A stretch of 5,551 bases of DNA, taken from positions 1 to 5,551 of the forward strand of contig JASFUX010000234.1 of NCBI GenBank assembly GCA_050050115.1, read 5' to 3'. Within the stretch, counting starts at the first letter, position 1, and every line of letters starts with the position of its first letter. The position numbers and the translations under genes are program-made. Source of the stretch: JASFUX01 sp050050115. GTDB lineage: Bacteria; Pseudomonadota; Alphaproteobacteria; Caulobacterales; Maricaulaceae. The notes under the pieces were generated by a model. It was not told where the DNA came from. It saw only the letters and a list, made by a program, of their open reading frames with translations, and did no database searches. Of this stretch, positions 1 to 4,958 are shown piece by piece.

Positions 1-469
1 CGACCGGCAGGCAGACCAGCACGAGGCAGATCGGAATGATCGAGGCGATGAAGATGCGGCGCACATAGGAGACGTGAAGAACGCTGTGCACCAACGAACC
101 GAAAAGCAGGATGATCGCAATCACCTGCGCGATCGTGTCTTGCGTCCGCCACAAAAAGAACGAGGCCGATATGTAGACGCCGGTCGCCGCGGCGGCGGCG
201 GCCACGCACGCAAGCAGCTCGCTGCGGCTTGGAGGCGCCGTCCGGCCCTTTCTGCGAAAGGGCTCGTAGGTGAGCGTGTCGAGCAGCTGCGTCGCGAGCA
301 CGACGCTCAAGTAGGTCAGCGCGATGGTCGGCTCGACCAGCGTCCAAAGGATGACGGTGACCACCACCGATATCCCCACCCGCATGGGCAGCGACACCCT
401 GCGTGAGCCGGCCAGCGTTTGCAGACGAGCGAGCAGAGTCGCGTCGGAGGTATCCGTAAGCGCCTTCAT
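1..469 (-). CDS. Multi-spanning membrane protein, N-terminal part; possible sensor histidine kinase membrane module (partial)
   Basis: An open reading frame enters from the left edge and gives 156 residues without a stop; the C-terminus lies outside the window. After a soluble stretch of about 30 residues, hydrophobic segments lie at about 31-46, 48-64, 84-106, 111-130 and 138-156, so about five membrane helices are visible. A basic, proline-containing loop lies at 70-83 (YEPFRRKGR). The pattern of paired helices, a short basic loop and further helices recalls the integral-membrane input region of many alphaproteobacterial hybrid histidine kinases, but no kinase motif (H-box, N or G box) is inside the window, so that identity is a guess. 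I chose ATG 469 because GGAG sits just upstream (spacing only 3 nt). An in-frame ATG at 526 would add 19 residues, but that stretch uses TTA, ATT and CGT codons unlike the neighbouring genes and has no good ribosome site. Codon use is a little less GC-biased than in the ftsE cluster. Confidence 0.6.
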   Translation of the reverse strand, partial: MKALTDTSDATLLARLQTLAGSRRVSLPMRVGISVVVTVILWTLVEPTIALTYLSVVLATQLLDTLTYEPFRRKGRTAPPSRSELLACVAAAAAATGVYISASFFLWRTQDTIAQVIAIILLFGSLVHSVLHVSYVRRIFIASIIPICLVLVCLPV

Positions 470-635
470 GTTCTCCAAGTCCGGGCGCACCAACACGGTT
501 AAGTTGTACTGAATACGAATGGACATGGAGTTAAGCCGCGGGGCTTAATTTGCGTGGTTTGTGCTCGGTTCCGCTTTCGCCGTTGCCGGACAGTTTTGAG
601 CCTTCGCCGTTTGCCCGGCGGTCGGATTCTCGCCG
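470..635. promoter_or_regulatory. Intergenic region between DUF2125 gene and the next minus-strand gene
   Basis: This 166-bp gap separates two genes that both read on the minus strand. It has AT-rich patches that the flanking genes lack and holds three of the four TTAA words I find in the whole window (499-502, 531-534, 545-548), one GANTC site (625-629, GATTC) and an inverted repeat at 531-548. It probably carries the promoter of the membrane protein at 1-469. I see no convincing sigma-70-type -35/-10 pair and no hairpin followed by a T tract, so neither an exact promoter nor a terminator for the ftsE cluster can be placed. Confidence 0.4.
531..548. repeat. Inverted repeat, 7-bp arms with 4-bp centre (possible operator)
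   Basis: The sequence ttaagcc-gcgg-ggcttaa has perfect 7-bp arms. It lies 62 bp upstream of the preferred start of the minus-strand membrane protein and 5 bp upstream of the alternative ATG at 526. The TTAA words at its ends resemble half sites for the alphaproteobacterial regulator CtrA, but they are 10 bp apart, not the 7 bp of the consensus. No T tract follows on either strand, which argues against a terminator. A dimeric-repressor operator is possible but unproven. Confidence 0.35.
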
Positions 636-1670
636 CTAGAACGCCGGCGGCACGTTGCCGACCGGGACTTCCAGCCCAGGCGCGAGCTGCAGCCGCGCCT
701 GGCCGTCTCGGACGATGAGCACAAGAGCCACCGGCCTGTCCGCGCCTTCGGGGATCATGGCGGTGAACTGCCGGATCCGCCTCGCATCGTCGGCGTCGAT
801 CGCCTCTAGCGCTGCTAGATTGGCGATCACTTGATCGAGATCATGAGCTTCGAGCCGCACCGCGCCGCTCCATTCGCCGTCGCGCGCGATCGTCGCGTCG
901 CCGGCGGCGCCGAGTCGGGCGTCGGTCCAATCGACCATCGCCTCGGCCAGCTCGAACCGTCCGTCCGCGGCGGCCCAGGCGGCGAGCGCGCGCTCGTCGA
1001 GATTGCGCTGGGCGGAGATCACGTCGAAGGCGCTCAAAGAGCCGCGCGCGGCGAGCCGGTCGGGCCGCGCCTCAGCCGGGGGGCCGCCGTCCGGCTCGAC
1101 CCATTCGGGGCGGATCACCTCGAAGATGAGGCTGTAGAGCCCCGGGTCGGCGTCGTCCTGGCGCAGGCGGACATCGATCGAAGAAAAGCCGCCGAGGGTC
1201 GAGCGGTCCATCCGCCGCACCGCCGCGGCGTAGCCCGAACGGATGTCGGCCGAGCGCAGCCCCGTTGCGCCGCCGCGCAGGGCGATCGTCAGGTTCTCGG
1301 CTTCGGCGTCGACGATCCCGTACTGCGGCGAGCTGGTCACGTGGCGGCCCTGCGGCTTGATCACGATCCGGTCGAGCAGCCAGGGCCGCAGCCCGACGGT
1401 GACGCTGTCGGCGGTCCACCGCCAGCCGCCCGCCGAGTTGGGCGCGATCACTTCGGGCTCGGCGAACTCGGCGTGGACGTCGAAGGGGAAGCCGCCGGTC
1501 TTCATCTCCGACCAGCTGACCTGATAGCCCGCCTCGTTCCAGGCGCGGATCTGCTCGCCCATGAGATCGATCGCCCGGTCGTGCACGATCTTCCAGTAGA
1601 CGCCGTAGAGCCCGACGAGGACGCCGGCGCCGACGAACCAGAGCCAATGCAGGTCCCGCCGCTTCAGCAT
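636..1670 (-). CDS. DUF2125 domain protein, membrane-anchored, presumed periplasmic
   Basis: This gene encodes 344 residues of an alphaproteobacterial family of unknown function. A short basic N-terminus (MLKRRDLHW) is followed by one hydrophobic segment at about 9-27, a signal anchor. The rest is soluble and presumably periplasmic. The segment at about 48-72 (GYQVSWSEMKTGGFPFDVHA) is the hallmark of the family. The remainder is rich in predicted beta strands and repeatedly places Asp/Gly turns between hydrophobic strands (about 235-280), which recalls AsmA-like proteins; that likeness is my impression only. The length fits the family. I chose ATG 1670 because the hydrophobic anchor begins directly after it and it overlaps the plsC stop by 7 bp, which suggests translational coupling. 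The open frame continues upstream to 1895, but that part is a shadow of plsC. It is the last gene of the cluster, and no clear terminator follows. The biochemical role is unknown. Confidence 0.88.
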   Translation of the reverse strand: MLKRRDLHWLWFVGAGVLVGLYGVYWKIVHDRAIDLMGEQIRAWNEAGYQVSWSEMKTGGFPFDVHAEFAEPEVIAPNSAGGWRWTADSVTVGLRPWLLDRIVIKPQGRHVTSSPQYGIVDAEAENLTIALRGGATGLRSADIRSGYAAAVRRMDRSTLGGFSSIDVRLRQDDADPGLYSLIFEVIRPEWVEPDGGPPAEARPDRLAARGSLSAFDVISAQRNLDERALAAWAAADGRFELAEAMVDWTDARLGAAGDATIARDGEWSGAVRLEAHDLDQVIANLAALEAIDADDARRIRQFTAMIPEGADRPVALVLIVRDGQARLQLAPGLEVPVGNVPPAF

Positions 1671-2422
1671 GACGCGTCCGCGCGCGCCGGCGCTCCCCCG
1701 TCGCGCGCCGACGACACGTCGGGCAGGAGCGCGTTCGATGCGGTCTCGATCCGCTCCTCCAGCGTCGCCATGAACTCCTGGCGCGACAGGCCAGGCTGGA
1801 TCGGCGCGCCGATGTCGAAGACGATCCGTCCGGGCCGCCGCAGGACGCCGTGCGCCGGCCAATAGAGCCCCGAGTTGAGCGCCACTGGCACGCACGGCGC
1901 TTCAAGCGCGCCGTAGAGCGCGGCGACGCCTGGTTTGTAGGGGATGTGCTCGCCGGGCTTCAAACGCGTGCCCTCGGGAAAGATCACCACTTGGCGGTTC
2001 TCCTTCACGCGGCGACGCGCGTCGGCCAGCATCTTGCGCAAGGCCGCCGAATGGCCGGCGCGATCGACGACGATGTTGCGCAGTTTCCACGCGTACCAGC
2101 CGAACACCGGCAGAAACATCAGCTCGCGCTTCAAGATGATCGCAGGATCGGGGATCAGTTCCCAGGCGATGATCGTCTCGAACATCGACTGGTGCTTCAT
2201 CGCCACGAGCGCGCCCCCGGCCGGCATGTTCTCCCGGCCGCGCACCTCAAAGGTGATTCCGCAGAGCATCCTGAGCCCCCAGAGCACCAGCCGCCGCCAG
2301 ATCGCCATGGCTGCGAGCGGAACCTTGCGCGGCATCAGCAGCGTCGGCAGGCAGACGATCCCCATCACCGTCATCAGGCCGTACATCCAAAGCACGAACG
2401 CGTACGAGCGAAGCAGCATCAT
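1664..2422 (-). CDS. plsC: 1-acyl-sn-glycerol-3-phosphate acyltransferase (lysophosphatidate acyltransferase)
   Basis: The 252-residue product belongs to the PlsC/LPLAT family. It acylates the sn-2 position of lysophosphatidic acid to give phosphatidic acid, the precursor of all membrane glycerophospholipids, at the inner face of the cytoplasmic membrane. An N-terminal hydrophobic segment (about 7-30) anchors it. The catalytic block is KHQSMFE at 76-82, with H77 and E82 spaced as in the family H-x4-D motif but with Glu in place of Asp. The FPEGTR motif is at 148-153 and the later PVALNSG block at 179-185. The length is normal. The start at 2422 overlaps the ydcF-like stop as ATGA, and a second ATG follows immediately (2417-2419), so the exact first residue is uncertain by one codon. 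The C-terminal tail after about 236 is Ala/Arg/Asp-rich and looks unstructured. Other LPLAT-family acyl acceptors cannot be excluded from sequence alone, but PlsC is the best reading. Confidence 0.93.
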   Translation of the reverse strand: MMLLRSYAFVLWMYGLMTVMGIVCLPTLLMPRKVPLAAMAIWRRLVLWGLRMLCGITFEVRGRENMPAGGALVAMKHQSMFETIIAWELIPDPAIILKRELMFLPVFGWYAWKLRNIVVDRAGHSAALRKMLADARRRVKENRQVVIFPEGTRLKPGEHIPYKPGVAALYGALEAPCVPVALNSGLYWPAHGVLRRPGRIVFDIGAPIQPGLSRQEFMATLEERIETASNALLPDVSSARDGGAPARADASC

Positions 2423-3051
2423 GACGGATCGGCTCCCGCATCGTCGTTCGTAGCGGCGTTGCCCGAGCCGCGCTGGCCGACCGCCTCGTGACCGAGAATG
2501 ACGAGATACTTCACGTATTCAACCGCGACCCGCCGCGCGGTCCCGAAGTCGCGCCACCAGGGCTTGGCGGTCTGCGCCGCCCGGCTGACCGGAAACGGGT
2601 GCAGGCTGATCCCGTCCATGGTTCTGCCAAGCTCGATCAAAGCGCGGGGCATGTGGAAGTCCGACGTCACCACGATCAACGAGTCGTAGTCGTTCTCGCG
2701 CGCCCAGGCGGCGACCTCGTAGGCGTTGCCGACCGTCGTGCGCGCCGCCCGGCCGATGTCGACGCAGCAATCGAACATCGCGTCCGTTCCGCCCGCGAGC
2801 CGGCGGATGTCGTCGTCGGTGGTCGACGGATTGACGCCCGAGACGAACATGCGCGCGCCCGTGCCCTCCTCGAGCAGCGCCATCGCCGCAGCGATGCGCG
2901 CGCCGCCTCCGCCGGTGAGCGCGACGACCCCGTCGACGCCCGCCGGCGGGGGAGGCGGCGCGGCGCGCGTCGTCGCCTCGACAAACACTGCAAAGCCCGC
3001 CACGAAGACGAACGCCAGCAGGAGAAGGAGGTTGCGCAGAGCTTGGAGCAT
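2419..3051 (-). CDS. YdcF-like DUF218 family membrane protein
   Basis: The gene encodes 210 residues. A hydrophobic signal anchor lies at about 5-24, followed by a Pro-rich linker (32-36) and a DUF218/YdcF domain from about 39 to 190. Family features visible are the early strand and glycine loop VVALTGGGG with Arg52 (42-52), the FVSGVNP segment (69-75), the CCVDIGRAARTTVGNA block (95-110) and VTSDFHMPRA (128-137). The family is linked to cell-envelope functions: E. coli YdcF binds S-adenosylmethionine and ElyC (YcbC) affects envelope biogenesis. The substrate here is unknown. The frame is open upstream to 3159, inside ftsX, but ATG 3051 is preferred because it directly precedes the anchor and lies 28 bp after the ftsX stop; GGCGAG at about 6 nt is a weak ribosome site. 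The stop overlaps the plsC start as ATGA. A ydcF-like gene between ftsX and plsC is a recurring alphaproteobacterial arrangement as I recall it. Confidence 0.87.
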   Translation of the reverse strand: MLQALRNLLLLLAFVFVAGFAVFVEATTRAAPPPPPAGVDGVVALTGGGGARIAAAMALLEEGTGARMFVSGVNPSTTDDDIRRLAGGTDAMFDCCVDIGRAARTTVGNAYEVAAWARENDYDSLIVVTSDFHMPRALIELGRTMDGISLHPFPVSRAAQTAKPWWRDFGTARRVAVEYVKYLVILGHEAVGQRGSGNAATNDDAGADPS

Positions 3052-3079
3052 GGAGTGCTCGCCGTTCGCTATCTTCAGG

Positions 3080-4054
3080 CTAGTACATGCGCCGGAGCGC
3101 GGAGAGCACCGTCTCGCGCGCCGTGAACGCGGCGACCGTCGCCGAGGCCAGCGGCGCAAGCGCCAGGATCGCCGCGTCGACCCGGGCGAAGGCGAAGCTC
3201 GGCAGGAAATCCTCGCTCCCTCCGCGTGTCAAAAGCATGGCCGCGCCGCCCGCCGCGACCGCAATGACGGCTCCGACGGAGCCCGCGCGCACGCCGAGGC
3301 CCAAGAACCGCCGGGTGAACTCAGAGGCGATGAAGTCGTCGCGCGCCCCGACCATGTGGAGAACTTCCACCACATCGGCGCGGGCCGAGAGGCTGGCGCG
3401 CGTGGCGAACGAGGTGACGGCGGCGGCGGCCAGCATCAACGCAGTGAAGGCGCCGAGCGCGAGGGTGCGCGCCGCGCCGGCCGCTCGGCGCACGTCGCGG
3501 GTCCAGCCGCCATGATCGTCGACCTGGGCCTCGATCCCGGCCGCCGTGAGCGCGGCGCGCAGGTCCTCGGCCTGCGCCGGCTCTGTCGGATCGAGATTGA
3601 CGTCGACGACGCCAGGAACGAGGGCGGCCGGGGCCTCGTCGACATCGTCGAAATAGGGCGCGAGCAGGTCGGCCAGCTCGTCGCGGGACAAGGCTCTCGC
3701 CGAGGCGACCCCTGGCGCCTCCGAAAGCACGACCGCCGCGCGCTCGGCCGCGGCGACGGCGTCCCAGTCTTCGTCGTCTCCCGGTCCGATCGCCGGCGGC
3801 GCGAGGTTCACCGTCATCGCGCCCTCGAGCGCTGCAGTCCAGGCATTGGACGCGCTCCAGGCGGCGCGGGCGGAGATCGCCGCGGCGCAGGCGAGGGCGA
3901 CGATGATCGCGACGACGAAGAACAGCGGCCGGTCGGACCTCGGCGAGGGCGGCAGCAGCGGCGCGCCGCTCTTCGGCCGCGGGCCGCTGGAGCGCTCGCC
4001 ACTACGATCTGCGGCGCGATCTGCGGTGTCGGAAGAACGGCCGGTCTCGCTCAT
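3080..4054 (-). CDS. ftsX: Cell division protein FtsX
   Basis: FtsX is the membrane partner of FtsE. The pair sits at the divisome and transmits ATP-driven changes to periplasmic activators of septal peptidoglycan hydrolases. The 324-residue product has a Ser/Arg/Pro-rich cytoplasmic N-terminus (1-42), a first transmembrane helix at about 44-64, a periplasmic domain of about 130 residues (66-196), then helices at about 198-216, 256-276 and 291-311: the four-helix FtsX topology. The cytoplasmic segment after helix 2 (VEVLHMVGARDDFIASEFTRRF, cut here to its key parts VLHMVGA and FIASEF, about 231-246) matches the conserved FtsX/MacB-type coupling region that contacts the ATPase. The start overlaps the ftsE stop as ATGA, so translation of the two subunits is probably coupled. 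The periplasmic domain is acidic and not recognisably similar to the E. coli EnvC-binding domain by eye, so the periplasmic partner cannot be named. Confidence 0.93.
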   Translation of the reverse strand: MSETGRSSDTADRAADRSGERSSGPRPKSGAPLLPPSPRSDRPLFFVVAIIVALACAAAISARAAWSASNAWTAALEGAMTVNLAPPAIGPGDDEDWDAVAAAERAAVVLSEAPGVASARALSRDELADLLAPYFDDVDEAPAALVPGVVDVNLDPTEPAQAEDLRAALTAAGIEAQVDDHGGWTRDVRRAAGAARTLALGAFTALMLAAAAVTSFATRASLSARADVVEVLHMVGARDDFIASEFTRRFLGLGVRAGSVGAVIAVAAGGAAMLLTRGGSEDFLPSFAFARVDAAILALAPLASATVAAFTARETVLSALRRMY

Positions 4055-4791
4055 CGGTAGTCGTCCCTCTCGCTGAGGATCGCGCCGTCCTCGAGCCGCA
4101 GCTCCGGCGCGCCGATGTTGCGATTGAGCGCGGGGTCGTGGGTGGCGACCAGCACCGTGGTCTTCCAGCGCGTATTGAGCTTGTGGAAAAGGTTCATGAT
4201 CATCTGCGCGCGCGCGGGATCGACGTTGCCGGTCGGCTCGTCAGCCAGCAGCAGCTCGGGCTTGGCGATCACGGCGCGGGCGATGGCGACGCGCTGCTTC
4301 TCCCCGCCCGACAGCGTCGGAGGCAGGGCGCGGACGCGGTGGCCGAGTTGGGCCCATTCGATCAGGTCGAGCGCGTCGCGCTCGTAGACTTCCACTGGAA
4401 CTTCGCGGCGCACGCGCATCGGCAGGCAGACGTTGTCGAAGACGTCGAGGTGGGGCAGCAGGGCGAAGTCCTGATAGACCACGCCGATGCGCCGCCGCAC
4501 CGACACCGTCCGGTCGCGCGAGAGGTTCGAGACGTCCTCGCCGAAGATCTTGATCAGCCCGCGCGAGGGCTTCAGATCCAACGACAGAAGCCGGATCACC
4601 GAGGTCTTGCCCGCCCCGGACTCCCCGCGCAGGAAGTGGATCGAGCCGGGCGCGAGGGCCATGTTCGCGTCCTTCAAGATCTCCGGCCCGCGGCCGTAGC
4701 GCAGCCGCACGCCCTCCATCGAGACGACGGGGCCCTGATAGGCGCTCGGACGGCCCGGCGCGGATCGGGTTTTGCGTGTCGAGATCGCCAA
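4051..4791 (-). CDS. ftsE: Cell division ATP-binding protein FtsE
   Basis: This is the cytoplasmic ATPase of the FtsEX complex, 246 residues from the start used here. The ABC signatures are complete: Walker A GESGAGKTS at 56-64, Q-loop Gln107 (VVYQDFALL), signature LSGGEKQRVAIARA at 160-173, Walker B with ELLLADEPTGNVD at 179-191 (Glu185 catalytic) and H-loop His218 in VATHDP. The DEPTGN form and the immediate ftsX neighbour separate it from LolD and other transporter ATPases. The first possible start is a TTG at 4789-4791, with AGG touching it. The first ATG (4717-4719) would give 222 residues, the E. coli FtsE length, but would cut into the first conserved strand (PVVSMEGVRLRYG), so I prefer the TTG with a 20-residue basic leader. 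An in-frame stop lies further upstream at 4861-4863. It is the first gene of the cluster. Expression is probably driven from 4792-4958. Confidence 0.94.
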   Translation of the reverse strand: MAISTRKTRSAPGRPSAYQGPVVSMEGVRLRYGRGPEILKDANMALAPGSIHFLRGESGAGKTSVIRLLSLDLKPSRGLIKIFGEDVSNLSRDRTVSVRRRIGVVYQDFALLPHLDVFDNVCLPMRVRREVPVEVYERDALDLIEWAQLGHRVRALPPTLSGGEKQRVAIARAVIAKPELLLADEPTGNVDPARAQMIMNLFHKLNTRWKTTVLVATHDPALNRNIGAPELRLEDGAILSERDDYR

Positions 4792-4802
4792 CCTCGCGTT
4801 GG

Positions 4803-4821
4803 GCTCTAGCCAGAAGGAATC
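4803..4821 (-). promoter_or_regulatory. Candidate ftsE promoter: -10-like element with adjacent GANTC site
   Basis: On the minus strand GCTAGAGC (4810 to 4803) matches the alphaproteobacterial housekeeping -10 consensus GCTANAWC at all defined positions but one. A GATTC site lies just upstream of it (4821 to 4817). In Caulobacter, GcrA-dependent promoters typically have a methylated GANTC between -35 and -10, which this placement resembles. No -35 match is seen, and transcription from here would begin only a few bases before the TTG start of ftsE, so the promoter is tentative. Confidence 0.25.
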
Positions 4822-4949
4822 TTGCGGTGTTTTCTGCCGGTGATTTCTGGGGATTAATCCCTAAGGGCGCGGGCGCGCCCACAGGTCTCGCACGGGCCTC
4901 CTCCATTCCGAATCAAGCCGCGACGCTCTAGTCTCCGCGCAGGTGATTC
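4817..4949. promoter_or_regulatory. Cluster of three GANTC (CcrM-type methylation) sites
   Basis: GAATC at 4817-4821, GAATC at 4910-4914 and GATTC at 4945-4949. By eye I count only eight GANTC words in the window, at 436, 625, 912, 2681, 4619 and these three, so three within 133 bp is a local excess. CcrM methylates the adenine of GANTC in many alphaproteobacteria and affects transcription of division genes, often through GcrA. The sites are seen; the methylation and control are inferred. Confidence 0.5.
4850..4861. repeat. Perfect 12-bp palindrome GGGATTAATCCC (possible operator)
   Basis: The palindrome is perfect over 12 bp and includes the only TTAA word of this spacer. It lies 59 bp upstream of the ftsE TTG and 98 bp upstream of the zinc-ribbon start, between the two candidate -10 elements. 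This is where a symmetric regulator could act on either promoter. No known operator was recognised. Confidence 0.35.
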
Positions 4950-4958
4950 GACGGGCCC

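Larger units (their letters stand above)
4792..4958. promoter_or_regulatory. Divergent promoter region between ftsE and the zinc-ribbon gene
   Basis: This 167-bp spacer separates genes read in opposite directions, so it must hold control elements for both unless transcription starts further away. It contains three GANTC sites (4817-4821, 4910-4914, 4945-4949), a 12-bp perfect palindrome (4850-4861) and two sequences resembling the alphaproteobacterial -10 element GCTANAWC: GCTAGAGC on the minus strand (4803-4810) and a weaker GCTCTAGTC on the plus strand (about 4925-4933). No good TTGACG -35 element is visible in either direction. Confidence 0.6.

Noticed and set aside
74..512. Two short plus-strand frames (74-406 and 324-512)
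   Set aside because: They are antisense to the continuous hydrophobic minus-strand frame, and their products are charged low-complexity sequence.
531..548. Canonical CtrA box TTAA-N7-TTAA
   Set aside because: The two TTAA words are separated by 10 bp, not 7, so the consensus is not met.
576..618. Imperfect direct repeat, TTCGCCGTTGCCGG at 576-589 and TTCGCCGTTTGCCCGG at 603-618
   Set aside because: Only two copies are present, with indels and no associated feature; it was too weak to list as a repeat.
605..620. Small hairpin (5-bp arms CGCCG/CGGCG) after the DUF2125 stop as a terminator
   Set aside because: The stem is only 5 bp and no T tract follows on the minus strand, so it is indistinguishable from chance in GC-rich DNA.
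831..1865. 344-codon open frame on the plus strand antisense to DUF2125 and plsC
   Set aside because: The translation is Ala/Arg/Pro/Asp-rich with no motif, and the minus-strand frames explain the region fully.
2726..4060. 444-codon open frame on the plus strand across ftsX and the ydcF-like gene
   Set aside because: It lies antisense to two well-supported genes. Its product is Arg/Gly/Ala-rich low-complexity sequence with no domain, typical of GC-rich antisense frames.
4241..4906. 221-codon minus-strand frame starting at an ATG near 4906, overlapping ftsE
   Set aside because: It is a different frame from ftsE, with an Arg-rich composition and no motifs, while ftsE in the alternative frame has every ABC signature.
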